The notes under the pieces were generated by a model. The model searched no databases. It was not told the DNA's origin and worked only from the letters and a program-made list of their open reading frames with translations. A stretch of DNA of 32,340 nt from positions 1-32,340 of the forward strand of contig CBFCZU010000013.1 of NCBI GenBank assembly GCA_965602635.1, in the 5' to 3' direction. The DNA is from CBFCZU01 sp965602635. Lineage in GTDB: Bacteria; Planctomycetota; Phycisphaerae; SM23-33. Of the stretch, positions 5,791-13,964 are shown one piece after another. A program made the translations under genes and the position numbers. The first letter of the stretch is position 1. Each line of letters starts with the position of its first letter.

Positions 5791-7866
5791 GTGGCCACGC
5801 TCGATCTCGACACGCCGGTGCAATACGTCAAGGGCGTCGGCCCGCGGCGGGCGGGGCAATTGGCCGAGCTGGGCATCCGGACGGTCGAGGACCTGTTGAC
5901 GTACTTCCCCCGGCGGTTTGACCTCCGCCGGCAGGCCCAGCCCATCGAGACCCTGCGCGGCGACGAGCCCGCCGCCACCGTCGCCGGCGAGGTCCACGAA
6001 ACCCAATACCGCGCCTACGGGCGCCGGCCATATTTCGCCTGCTCGATCGACGACGGCACCGGCTGGGTCACCGCAAAGTGGTTCCACGGCGGCTACCTCC
6101 GCGACCGCATCAAGACCGGGCTGCACGTCCTCGTCAGCGGCAAGGTCTCGGTGTACAAGGAGGCCCTCCAGTTCATCAACCCGCGGTGGCAGATCATCTG
6201 GGACCCGGCCGGGACTGACCTGGGCTCCGACGAGCTGCTGCCGGTGTACCCCGCCGCCGGTCCCCTGCCCAGCGGGCTGATCGCCAAGCTGATCAAGAAC
6301 GTGCTGCCGGAGGCCCCCCGCCTCGTCGGCCGGTGGTTCGACGCCGAGCAGCTGAGGCAGCGCGAGCTGATCGACAGGCCCGCGGCAATCGCGGGCATGC
6401 ACCGCCCGGACGACCGCGAGGCGTGGTCTGCCGCCCGACGCCGCCTGGCGTACGACGAGTTCCTGCTGATGCAACTGGGTATCGCCCTGCAACGGGCGCG
6501 TGCGGTCAGTCGCCCGGCCCACGCCCTGCCGGTCGGCGCGGAGATCGACCGGCGGATCCGGGCGAGGTATCCATTCCAGCTCACCGCCGCCCAGGACAGA
6601 GCGGTCAGCGAGATCGCCGCCGACCTGGCCCGCCCCAGGCCGATGAACCGCCTGCTCCAGGGCGACGTCGGGTCGGGCAAGACGGTGGTGGCGCTGTACG
6701 CGGCCCTGGCGGCAGTGGCACACCGCAGGCAGGCGGCCATCATGGCGCCGACGGAGATCCTCGCCCGCCAGCACTTCGCGAAGGTTCAGGAATACCTGGC
6801 CGGCTCGCGGGTGCGGACGGCCCTGCTTGTCGCGGCCCTGCGCCCGAGCGAGAGAGAGGACGTCGCCAAGGCCCTCGCCGATGGGCAGATCGACATCGTC
6901 GTCGGCACTCACGCCCTGATCTCGCCGCAGGTGGGCTTCCGCGACCTGGCCCTGACCGTGGCCGACGAGCAGCACAAGTTCGGCGTCCGACAGCGCGTCG
7001 GCTTCCGGGCCAAGGGGCACGCCCCCCACTGCCTGGTGATGACCGCCACGCCCATCCCGCGGACCCTGGCCTTGACCGTGTTCGGCGACCTGGACGTCTC
7101 GGTCATCGACGAGATGCCGCCGGGCCGAGGCCGCACCGAGACACGCCGCGTCGGCCACGACCAGATGAACGAGATCTACGACTTCGTCCGCTCCCGCCTC
7201 GCCGCCGGACAGCAGGCCTACTTCGTGTATCCCCTGGTGGCCGGGTCGGAGAACACTCAGCTCACCGCCGCCGAGGTAGCCTACGAGGAACTGGCGAGAG
7301 AGCATTTCCCCGGCTACTCCGTCGGTCTGATTCACGGTCAGATGCCCACGGCGGATCAGCAGTCGGCGATGGCCCGCTTCGCCGCCGGCGAGGTGCAGGT
7401 TCTCGCCGCCAGCACCGTCGTGGAGGTGGGGCTGGACGTCCCGGCTGCCAACGTCATGGTGGTCACGCACGCCGAGCGGTTCGGTCTGGCGCAGCTTCAC
7501 CAGCTCCGCGGCCGGATCGGGCGGGGCAAAGACGACGCCGTCTGCGTGCTCGTGGCGGGTTCGAGCAGCCCGCTGGCGGCCGAGAGGCTCAGGGTGCTGG
7601 TCGAGACGTCCGACGGCTTCAAGATCGCCGAGGCGGACCTGCGTCTGCGCGGGCCCGGCGAGTTCTTCGGCACCCGGCAGCACGGGCTGCCCGAGCTGAA
7701 GGTCGGCAACCTCATCGACGACTACGAGCTGCTGCGAACGGCCCGCCGAGACGCCTTCGCCATCGTCGAGAGCGACCCGGACCTGTCCGCCCCCGCGCAC
7801 CAGTTGCTGCGGGGCGAGCTGGCCAAGGCCTACGGCGGGCGACTCGAACTCATCGCCGGGGCGTGA
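5791..7866 (+). CDS. recG: ATP-dependent DNA helicase RecG
   Basis: 691 residues, normal for RecG, which reverses stalled replication forks and acts on branched DNA. Parts: N-terminal helix-hairpin segment VQYVKGVGPRRAGQLAELGI, wedge/OB domain (about 50-160), helicase domain 1 with FQLTAAQDRAVSEI, Walker A GDVGSGKT (residue 291 on), PTEILARQH, VGTHALI, the DEQH box followed by KFGVRQR (residue 392 on), MTATPIPRTLAL, then helicase domain 2 with YPLV, LIHGQMP, VVEVGLDVP and QLHQLRGRIGRG. The C-terminal FFGTRQHGLPEL motif is also typical. Translation starts at a GTG one base after the lipoprotein stop, so it is probably translated by coupling. A minus-strand open frame of 816 codons over this gene is a GC artefact. 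Confidence 0.96.
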   Translation: MATLDLDTPVQYVKGVGPRRAGQLAELGIRTVEDLLTYFPRRFDLRRQAQPIETLRGDEPAATVAGEVHETQYRAYGRRPYFACSIDDGTGWVTAKWFHGGYLRDRIKTGLHVLVSGKVSVYKEALQFINPRWQIIWDPAGTDLGSDELLPVYPAAGPLPSGLIAKLIKNVLPEAPRLVGRWFDAEQLRQRELIDRPAAIAGMHRPDDREAWSAARRRLAYDEFLLMQLGIALQRARAVSRPAHALPVGAEIDRRIRARYPFQLTAAQDRAVSEIAADLARPRPMNRLLQGDVGSGKTVVALYAALAAVAHRRQAAIMAPTEILARQHFAKVQEYLAGSRVRTALLVAALRPSEREDVAKALADGQIDIVVGTHALISPQVGFRDLALTVADEQHKFGVRQRVGFRAKGHAPHCLVMTATPIPRTLALTVFGDLDVSVIDEMPPGRGRTETRRVGHDQMNEIYDFVRSRLAAGQQAYFVYPLVAGSENTQLTAAEVAYEELAREHFPGYSVGLIHGQMPTADQQSAMARFAAGEVQVLAASTVVEVGLDVPAANVMVVTHAERFGLAQLHQLRGRIGRGKDDAVCVLVAGSSSPLAAERLRVLVETSDGFKIAEADLRLRGPGEFFGTRQHGLPELKVGNLIDDYELLRTARRDAFAIVESDPDLSAPAHQLLRGELAKAYGGRLELIAGA

Positions 7867-7909
7867 GGCCGCAAACCGCGCAGCGACAGCGGATGGCGGC
7901 AAATCATGC

Positions 7910-7939
7910 TTGCCGCGCCCGGCGCCTGGCCGGTAGCAT
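7910..7939 (+). promoter_or_regulatory. Possible promoter upstream of hisI; overlapping hairpin
   Basis: TTGCCG (7910-7915), an 18-base spacer and TAGCAT (7934-7939) lie about 75 bases before the hisI start. The TTGCCGC also forms the right arm of a 7-bp stem (7896-7902 with 7910-7916, loop of 7), located about 30 bases past the recG stop. The hairpin lacks a U run, so it is not a clear terminator. Confidence 0.35.
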
Positions 7940-8014
7940 GAGCGCCCCTCAGAGCCATCTGCCCTTCGTCCAAGAGCAAGCGGGCGGGCAGGCGCCGGCC
8001 GCCGGGAGACGAAC

Positions 8015-8416
8015 GTGAGCGAGCTGGACGAGACAATACGAGGGCTGAAATACACGCCCGACGGGCTGATACCGGCGATCGTCGTGGACGCCGAGGACAG
8101 GCAGGTGCTGATGATGGCGTGGATGAACGCCGACGCCGTCAAGGCGACCGTCGAGTCCGGCAGGACGCACTTCTGGTCCCGCAGACGGGGCAAGGTGTGG
8201 ATCAAGGGCGAGTCGTCCGGGCACGTCCAGGAGGTCAGGGCGATCTACGCCGACTGCGACCTGGACACCCTGCTCATCGAGGTCGCCCAGCACGGCGGCG
8301 CATGCCACAACGGCTACAGGAGCTGCTTCTATCGCCGGCTCGGGGCCGAGGGCGGATGGGAGGTAGTCGCCGAGAAGGTTTTCGACCCCGAAGAGGCTTA
8401 CAGGAAAGGCACCTGA
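8015..8416 (+). CDS. hisI: Phosphoribosyl-AMP cyclohydrolase
   Basis: 133-residue single-domain enzyme that opens the adenine ring of phosphoribosyl-AMP in histidine synthesis. Marks: GLIPAIVVDAEDRQVLMMAWMN, GRTHFWSRRRGKVWIKGESSGH (substrate-binding loop), YADCDLDTLLIEV (metal-binding Asp/Cys cluster) and HGGACHNGYRSCFYR with the zinc cysteines. The HisE pyrophosphohydrolase domain often fused to HisI is absent. GTG start at 8015 with GGGAG upstream. No other his gene is in the window; the trkH gene starts 16 bases after its stop in the same direction, so hisI may be the first gene of a mixed operon. Confidence 0.93.
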   Translation: MSELDETIRGLKYTPDGLIPAIVVDAEDRQVLMMAWMNADAVKATVESGRTHFWSRRRGKVWIKGESSGHVQEVRAIYADCDLDTLLIEVAQHGGACHNGYRSCFYRRLGAEGGWEVVAEKVFDPEEAYRKGT

Positions 8417-8432
8417 CCGCCGGGCGAGGCCG

Positions 8433-10313
8433 ATGACTTCAAGCGACCAACCCCAACACCCCTTCGCGACTCGCCGCCGGATTCTTCTCGCCTGCGACGT
8501 GACCATGGCGGTCGCCGCGGCGGCGGCCATCGCCGCCTTGTGCATGGAGTACGGATTCGCCCACCCGCCGGTGGCGCGGAAGTACCTGCACATCGTCGAG
8601 GCGTGTGTGCTGGCCACCTTCGTGCTGGATCGCGTGCTTCGGCTGGTCCTGTCCACCGAGCGCAGGGGATACCTGCGGGAGAACTGGATCGATTTCGCGC
8701 TCATCGTCGGGGCGATCGCCGCGGCGGCCGTTGTCGAGTACTTCAAGGTGCTGTCAGCCGCGGCCGTTTACGTCGTCATCACGCAGGTGTACATCCTCGC
8801 CGCGCTGGCGCTCCGCACGGCGGGCTTCCACGTGAAGGTCGCAGGCAGCGGCATTCACCCCATCTGGATCCTCATCGGAAGCTTCGTGGTGGTGATCCTC
8901 TTCGGCACGGGCCTGCTGATGCTGCCCAAGGCGGTGCCCCAGGACCTGGACAAGGGCCCGATCTCCTTCACCGATGCCCTCTTCACGGCCACCAGCGCCA
9001 CCTGCGTGACGGGGCTGATCGTCCGCGACACGGGCGAGGATTTCACGGCATTCGGGCAGACGGTCATCCTGACGATGATCCAGTTGGGTGGGCTGGGAAT
9101 CATGATCTTCGGCACGGTGTTCGCCCTCCTTGCCGGCAGGCAGCTCAGCATCCGCGAGAGCCTTCTGGCCGGGCAGGTGCTCTCGCACGGCACCATTGGG
9201 CGCATCGGGCGCATGGTCGGCTTCGCGATCGTCACTGCCTTCATCATGGAGGTCATCGGGGCGGCCGTCATGTGGCCCATGTGGCGGCAGCTCAGCCCCG
9301 AGGGCTCGTGGACCACGGGCGTTTATCGCAGCGTCTTCCACGCCGTCAGCGCGTTCTGCAACGCCGGCTTTTCGCTTCAGAGCGACAGCCTCCAGTCGGT
9401 GCGGGGCCACTGGCAGGTGCTTGGCGTGATGGCGCCCCTGATCGTCCTGGGCGGCCTGGGCTTTCCCGTGCTCTACGACCTGGCCCGGGCGGCGCGCACG
9501 GCCGCGGGCAGGCTCCTGGGCAAGGGCGGATCGACCCTCCCGGTCTTCACCCTGCACAGCAAGCTTATCCTGACCACCTCGCTTGTCCTGCTGGTGCTCG
9601 GGGCGGTGGTGCTGCTTTGGGTTGAGCATTCCACAGACACCCGCCAGGCCTACGGCGCCCCGCAGCACGTCGGCGAGGCGCCTAAGACGGCGCCGCCCCG
9701 CGGCACGGCAATCACCAACCTGACGGCGCCGAGCGAGACGGGCGCGGCCATCTTCCAGTCGGTGACTGCCCGGACAGCCGGCTTCAACACGGTGAAGATG
9801 AACGACCTGAGCATGGGCGGGAAGCTATGGATGTGCCTGCTGATGATCGTCGGCGGCTCTCCCGCCAGCACGGCCGGGGGCATGAAGACGGCCACGCTGG
9901 CCGTGCTCGTGCTGACGGTCTGGAGCATGCTCCGCCGCCGGGAGAGAGTGGAGGGGTTCCGCCGCTCCATCGCCGCGGCGTTCGTTCGCAAGGCGCTGAC
10001 GCTGGCGGCGCTGTACGCGGCCCTGTTGGTGCTCGTGACCCTGCTGCTGTGCGTCGCCACCAGCGGCACGCGATTGCCGACGACGGGCACCGAGCCCACC
10101 TTCATACAGGTCTTCTTCGAGGCGTGCAGCGCCTGCGGAACGGTGGGGCTCACTTGCGGGGTGACGGAAAGTTTGACGGCCTTCGGACGATACGTGATCA
10201 TTGGGGCGATGTTCGTGGGGCGGCTGGGACCGCTGACACTGCTTCTGGCATTGACGCTGAGGGTCAAGCCGACGCGGTACACCTATCCGCGCGAGGAGGT
10301 GGTACTGGGATGA
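8433..10313 (+). CDS. trkH: TrkH/KtrB-family potassium uptake protein with extra N-terminal membrane region
   Basis: 626-residue polytopic inner-membrane K+ (or Na+) transporter subunit. The core holds four pore loops, each with its filter glycine: TSATCVTGLIV (about residue 186-196), SAFCNAGFS, TARTAGFNTV and CSACGTVGLT. Also visible are QLGGLGIMIFGT and GGSPASTAGGMKT. The usual family length is about 440-500. Here about 130 extra residues precede the core, with four probable membrane helices and a segment RLVLSTERRGYLRENWIDFALI that recalls the S2-S3 part of voltage-gated-like channels. The ATG at 8433 has GGGCGAGG upstream. The stop overlaps the trkA start (ATGA), so the two subunits are made together. 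Confidence 0.9.
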   Translation: MTSSDQPQHPFATRRRILLACDVTMAVAAAAAIAALCMEYGFAHPPVARKYLHIVEACVLATFVLDRVLRLVLSTERRGYLRENWIDFALIVGAIAAAAVVEYFKVLSAAAVYVVITQVYILAALALRTAGFHVKVAGSGIHPIWILIGSFVVVILFGTGLLMLPKAVPQDLDKGPISFTDALFTATSATCVTGLIVRDTGEDFTAFGQTVILTMIQLGGLGIMIFGTVFALLAGRQLSIRESLLAGQVLSHGTIGRIGRMVGFAIVTAFIMEVIGAAVMWPMWRQLSPEGSWTTGVYRSVFHAVSAFCNAGFSLQSDSLQSVRGHWQVLGVMAPLIVLGGLGFPVLYDLARAARTAAGRLLGKGGSTLPVFTLHSKLILTTSLVLLVLGAVVLLWVEHSTDTRQAYGAPQHVGEAPKTAPPRGTAITNLTAPSETGAAIFQSVTARTAGFNTVKMNDLSMGGKLWMCLLMIVGGSPASTAGGMKTATLAVLVLTVWSMLRRRERVEGFRRSIAAAFVRKALTLAALYAALLVLVTLLLCVATSGTRLPTTGTEPTFIQVFFEACSACGTVGLTCGVTESLTAFGRYVIIGAMFVGRLGPLTLLLALTLRVKPTRYTYPREEVVLG

Positions 10314-11002
10314 GTGAGTCACGCCGATTTGCTGTGATCGGGCTGGGCCGGTTCGGGATGCGGCTGGCGCGCGCCCTGGCCGAGGCAGGCGCGGAGGTCA
10401 TCGCCGTCGACCGCAACGAGCATCTCATCGAGGACATCCGCGACCAGGTCACGCTGGCGGTGTCGCTGGACGCAACGGACCAGAAGGCGCTGGTGGCCCA
10501 GGGAGTGGACAAGGTTGACATTGCCGTCGTGGGGGTGGGAGGCGCCTTCGAGTCGTGCGCCCTGACGACGTCGGTGCTCAAGCAGTTGGGCGTGCCGCGA
10601 GTCATCAGCCGGGCCACCACGCGCGCCCGCGGCGAGATTCTCATGCGAATCGGCGCCGACGAGATAATCAACCCCGAGGCCGAGGCCGCCACACGCTGCG
10701 CAAGCCGCCTGACCATGCCACAGGTGATGGAGAGAATCGACCTGGGCAAGACGCACTCGCTGGTGCAGATCCGCGCCCCGGAAGCCTGGAGGGGCAAGAC
10801 GCTGGAGCAGCTCAGCGTCCGCAAGAAGCACAAGGTCAACGTGGTGGCGATCCGCCGGCCTCGCAAGGGCGAGAAGACGGACGGCGAAACCTACCTCATC
10901 GACACGCCCCTGCCCGACAGCACGATCGAGACGGGCGACATGCTGCTGGTGGTGGGTACCAACGAGGCGATCGAAGCCCTGCCGAAGTCCAGTCCCTCAT
11001 AA
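10310..11002 (+). CDS. trkA: TrkA/KtrA-type potassium channel regulator (RCK domains)
   Basis: 230-residue cytoplasmic gating subunit. The N-terminal RCK_N Rossmann fold begins FAVIGLGRFGMRLARALAEAG with GxGxxG and an acidic end of strand 2 (VIAVDRN), which fits NAD(H)/ATP-type nucleotide binding. It continues through VGVGGAFESCALTTSVLKQLGV and IGADEIINPE. The C-terminal RCK_C domain (about 140-225) holds APEAWRGKTLEQLSVRKKHKVNVVAIRR and ETGDMLLVVGTNEAI. Single RCK_N plus RCK_C at this length matches KtrA rather than the doubled E. coli TrkA. Its ATG lies inside the trkH stop (ATGA, 10310-10313), with GAGGAGGTGG upstream, so stoichiometric production with the membrane subunit is expected. Confidence 0.92.
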   Translation: MSESRRFAVIGLGRFGMRLARALAEAGAEVIAVDRNEHLIEDIRDQVTLAVSLDATDQKALVAQGVDKVDIAVVGVGGAFESCALTTSVLKQLGVPRVISRATTRARGEILMRIGADEIINPEAEAATRCASRLTMPQVMERIDLGKTHSLVQIRAPEAWRGKTLEQLSVRKKHKVNVVAIRRPRKGEKTDGETYLIDTPLPDSTIETGDMLLVVGTNEAIEALPKSSPS

Positions 11003-11027
11003 GAGCAGGCCCGGGTATCCTATCCGA

Positions 11028-11492
11028 TCACTTGCACTCGGTGGGGTCTTGGCCTCGCTCGACGCAGGCGATCTTTCGGACCCTTCGGGCATGCCGACCG
11101 GCGTCCTCGAAGCTGGCGCCCAGCCAGCTCTCGACTATCCGCCCTACCACTTCCTCGCTGAGCACGTCGGCGGCCAGGCAGAGGACGTTCGCGTTGTTGT
11201 AGTTGCGCGACATCTGGGCCGTCAGCTCGTCGTGGCAGACCGCCCCCCGCACCCCCGGCACCTTGTTGGCGACGATGCTCATGCCCACCCCCGTGCCGCA
11301 GACCATGATGCCGACATCGACCTTGCCGTCGGCGACGGCCTTCGCCGCACGATAGCCCATGTCGGGATAGTCACAGCTCGTGGCGGAGTTGGTCCCCACG
11401 TCCAGAACCTCGTGGTTCTGCTCGGCCAACATGGCGACGATCCTTTCCTTCGTGGCGTGTCCACGATGGTCTGCGGCGATGACAATCTTCAT
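11028..11492 (-). CDS. rpiB: Ribose-5-phosphate isomerase B
   Basis: 154 residues of the RpiB/LacAB family, which interconverts ribose-5-phosphate and ribulose-5-phosphate. Marks: IVIAADHRGHATKE with the Asp-His pair, EVLDVGTNS, DYPDMGYRAAKAVADGKVDVGIMVCGTGVGMSIVANK with the catalytic cysteine, and HDELTAQMSRNYNNANVLCLA. The ATG at 11492-11490 overlaps the TGA stop of the Sua5-phosphatase fusion (ATGA), so translation is coupled. The order Sua5, low-molecular-weight phosphatase, RpiB repeats the ywlC-(ywlD)-ywlE-ywlF order of Bacillus, here with the first two fused. Confidence 0.95.
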   Translation of the reverse strand: MKIVIAADHRGHATKERIVAMLAEQNHEVLDVGTNSATSCDYPDMGYRAAKAVADGKVDVGIMVCGTGVGMSIVANKVPGVRGAVCHDELTAQMSRNYNNANVLCLAADVLSEEVVGRIVESWLGASFEDAGRHARRVRKIACVERGQDPTECK

Positions 11493-12640
11493 AGCAGGTT
11501 CTCTTTCATTCGCCTGCGCAGGCTCTTCTCTATGCGCCCGGCGGTCCGCTCATAGGTGCCGGCATCCCCGCCGATGGGGTCGGCGATATCCCCGGCAGCG
11601 TCGAGGAGAAAAGTCTTCCCGGCCGCATCCGGAACCGCGGCTGTCACATCCTCGATGTGGTGCCGCGTCATACAGAATATCAAATCCGCCGCGTTAATCA
11701 ACTCGTTCGTCAGTCTCCTGGAGCGATGTTTTTCAATGTCCGCTCCCCTCCCGGCGGCGGCCTCAACGGCGTGGCTGCTGGCCGGGGCGCCGCCCCCGGC
11801 GAAAACGCCCGCCGACAGCACCTCCTGCCCCAGCCGGCGAAGCTGCCCGGGATCGCAATCGAACCCCTCGGCCAGGAGCCTCGTCGCCAGCCCCGCCGCC
11901 ATGGGGCTCCGGCAGGTGTTGCCGGTACAGACGAACAGGATCGTCCGGCCGGTCATCCGGGCGATCTTGCGGGCGTCGTACACGCCGGCGCGAACCACCG
12001 TGTATTCCTCGCCGTCAAAGGCGACGATGGTCGAGCCCTTGCCGAACCTGGTCGCCCCGCCGTCCAGCAGAAGGTCTATCCGCCCGTCGAGTTGGGCGAG
12101 AACCTCCTCGCCCGAGCCCGGCGCGGGCCGGCCACGGAGATTGGCGCTGGTGGCCAGCACGGGCCTGGCGGTCCGCTCCAGCAAGGCCTGGGCGACAGGG
12201 TCGTCAGGGCACCTCAGCCCGACCACGTGCTTGGGACAGATGCGCCTGTACAGGGCCTTGCCGCGCAGCTCCGGGTCGGCGAATCGCCCGCCGGTCGGGA
12301 GCAGAAGCGTCAGCGGCCCGGGCCAGGCCTTGGCCATCAGCGTCCGCGCCCGGACGGGCATCTTGGCTACGTATCGCCCGGCGTCTTCCGGACTGGGCAG
12401 GTGCACGGCGAAGGGAAGCCTGGGTCGGCTCTTCAGCTCCCGGAGGCGATCGACCGCCCGGGCGTCGGTGGCGATCGTCCCCACGCCGTAAACCGTCTCG
12501 GTGGGGAACGCCACGATCTTGCCGGCCCGCATGGCCCGCACGGCAGAGGAAAGCCACCCGGGCGACCGCTTCCTGCCTCCGCCGCCCGAGGCCTCGGCCG
12601 AGCCGGCGAACCGCTCGACGTCGATTACGCGTGTCCGCAT
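11489..12640 (-). CDS. Fusion: Sua5/YrdC threonylcarbamoyl-AMP synthase + low-molecular-weight (arginine-type) phosphatase
   Basis: 383 residues in two domains. Residues about 30-225 form a Sua5/YrdC/TsaC domain (KIVAFPTETVYGVG 41-54, KSRP 70-73, AKAWPGPLTLLLP, SAN 165-167, GKGSTIV 200-206), which makes threonylcarbamoyl-AMP for the t6A37 tRNA modification. Residues about 231-383 form a low-molecular-weight phosphatase: P-loop CTGNTCR (238-244) and general-acid Asp354 in the DPIGGD segment. Thr242 matches the Thr that gives Bacillus YwlE its taste for phosphoarginine, so an arginine phosphatase is predicted. Both active sites look complete. The ATG at 12640 fits the domain start and a promoter just upstream; CAGGG is the only ribosome site. 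RpiB overlaps its end. The frame runs through the junction without a break, so it is one protein in this assembly. Confidence 0.88.
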   Translation of the reverse strand: MRTRVIDVERFAGSAEASGGGGRKRSPGWLSSAVRAMRAGKIVAFPTETVYGVGTIATDARAVDRLRELKSRPRLPFAVHLPSPEDAGRYVAKMPVRARTLMAKAWPGPLTLLLPTGGRFADPELRGKALYRRICPKHVVGLRCPDDPVAQALLERTARPVLATSANLRGRPAPGSGEEVLAQLDGRIDLLLDGGATRFGKGSTIVAFDGEEYTVVRAGVYDARKIARMTGRTILFVCTGNTCRSPMAAGLATRLLAEGFDCDPGQLRRLGQEVLSAGVFAGGGAPASSHAVEAAAGRGADIEKHRSRRLTNELINAADLIFCMTRHHIEDVTAAVPDAAGKTFLLDAAGDIADPIGGDAGTYERTAGRIEKSLRRRMKENLL

Positions 12641-12664
12641 CCCTGGGGCACTCCAAGCCTCAGC

Positions 12665-12694
12665 ATTATCCGGGCGCCCAATCACGCAAGTCAA
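12665..12694 (-). promoter_or_regulatory. Promoter of the Sua5-phosphatase fusion and rpiB
   Basis: On the minus strand TTGACT (12694-12689) and GATAAT (12670-12665) are 18 bases apart. The transcript start would be near 12658, giving a leader of about 18 bases before the ATG at 12640. This argues that the fusion and rpiB can be transcribed apart from the DUF89 gene upstream. Confidence 0.6.
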
Positions 12695-12780
12695 GCCGCC
12701 CGGCGCGGCGAGCCGCCTCAAGGCGCACAAGGCGCGTTCGAAGTGAAAGAGTCGCTTGACAGGAAGCGCCCGCGGCCGAG

Positions 12781-13857
12781 TCAGTCCTGCGGCTGCTCGT
12801 CCACCGGGCGATATATGCACACACAGTCGAAAACCTCGCCGCTGACCCGGGCCGCCACGACGGGATCCTTCAACTGGCAAAGCTGCCACGAGTCAACCGA
12901 GAAGGCAGTGTTCAGGTTGCTTTCCACCGTCCGCCCCATGCCTTCCAGCACCACAAGGTCGGCATCGGCGGCGGCCTCGTTCAACTCGTCGGACACCTCG
13001 GCAAGGTCCAACAGCGGGATGTCGTTGCCCGTGGAGACCACCTCGAAGAGCCCGGCGTTGATGTAGCTGGCCAGGTCGGCGTCGATCGCCGAGAGCTGCT
13101 CGAGCAGCTCGACCGTCTCGTCGGCGGTGACGTCGTTGAGGCTGGGCAGCTCGTTGGCGGCCAGGACGATCTGCACCCCGCAACTGGCGAGCTGCCGGAC
13201 AAGCGGCACGACGCCCAGGACGAAGTCGATGCCGGCGTTGTCAACGAAGACCATGGCCTTTGCCCAGCGAGCGGGCTCGCCCGTGACGGGCAGGTCGGCG
13301 GCTAGGGCGTCGAAGTCGTCCACGCGCCACGGCCTGGGCTTGACCTGCTCGATGGCGGCCGCGAAATCGACGCTCTCGTCGGCGTAGCCGATCGTCGCCT
13401 CGCTGCCCAGGTCGAAGATGTTGCCCGCCAGGACGCCGCGGATGAGCCTCTCCCACCGCTGGTCGGATGGCAGGACCGATACCGAGCGGAGCACGTCCTC
13501 GTATATCGCCACGGCGGCGGCGTTCTCACGCCGCTTGATGTGCCGGAAGGGGTCGTCCAGCCCGTTGTCGCGGAGGGCCTTTTCGCGCAGGCGGCAAAGC
13601 TCCACCACGCCCAGCCGTTCGCCGCCCGAGGCCGGGTCCGCCCTGAGCACGGCCAGCGCCTCGGCAAACTGGGCCTCGGCCGCGACCACCCGCCGCTCCG
13701 ATGCCCGCCCGTAGGCCGAGCGTGCGAAATCGGCGGCCTTGTGGAAGTGATCTTCGAACAGTTTCAGCCAGTACTCGCGCTGCTGCGCGTCGCCCAGCAG
13801 CTCCGCGTCGCCCACCGAGTATTCCTCAGCGGCGGCCAGAAGGCAAAAGTGACTCAT
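12781..13857 (-). CDS. DUF89/ARMT1-family metal-dependent phosphatase
   Basis: 358 residues of the damage-control phosphatase family (DUF89). The C-terminal half resembles the phosphatase domain of eukaryotic pantothenate kinase 4: LAGNIFDLGSEA, then MVFVDNAGIDFVLGVVPLVRQL with the metal-binding Asp-Asn, LAANELPSLNDVT, and ADLVVLEGMGRTVESN. The N-terminal half is helical, as usual. Family members remove phosphate from damaged or surplus phosphometabolites such as 4'-phosphopantetheine derivatives or sugar phosphates; the substrate here is not known. The ATG at 13857 has no Shine-Dalgarno, so the start is the least sure part. It lies between an RsbU-like phosphatase gene and the Sua5-phosphatase fusion, all on the minus strand, with gaps over 100 bases on both sides. 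Confidence 0.82.
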   Translation of the reverse strand: MSHFCLLAAAEEYSVGDAELLGDAQQREYWLKLFEDHFHKAADFARSAYGRASERRVVAAEAQFAEALAVLRADPASGGERLGVVELCRLREKALRDNGLDDPFRHIKRRENAAAVAIYEDVLRSVSVLPSDQRWERLIRGVLAGNIFDLGSEATIGYADESVDFAAAIEQVKPRPWRVDDFDALAADLPVTGEPARWAKAMVFVDNAGIDFVLGVVPLVRQLASCGVQIVLAANELPSLNDVTADETVELLEQLSAIDADLASYINAGLFEVVSTGNDIPLLDLAEVSDELNEAAADADLVVLEGMGRTVESNLNTAFSVDSWQLCQLKDPVVAARVSGEVFDCVCIYRPVDEQPQD

Positions 13858-13964
13858 ATCAGAAAGCTTGACCGAACACCGCCCGCGGGCAGTTGACGCG
13901 GAGATCGTTCATTCCGCTCCGCCGCCGCCGCCGCGTCCGCAGGCGCGCCGGAGCATCCAAGTGC

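Noticed and set aside
5755..8205. 816-codon open frame on the minus strand over recG
   Set aside because: It is antisense to a gene with all RecG motifs. Its translation is low-complexity and Arg/Gly/Asp/Leu-rich without domains, as expected from GC-rich third positions.
12756..12784. TTGACA on the plus strand at 12756-12761
   Set aside because: No -10 follows at the right distance and there is no plus-strand gene downstream.
11657..13066. 469-codon plus-strand frame over the Sua5 fusion
   Set aside because: It runs antisense across two real genes and a promoter; there are no recognisable motifs.
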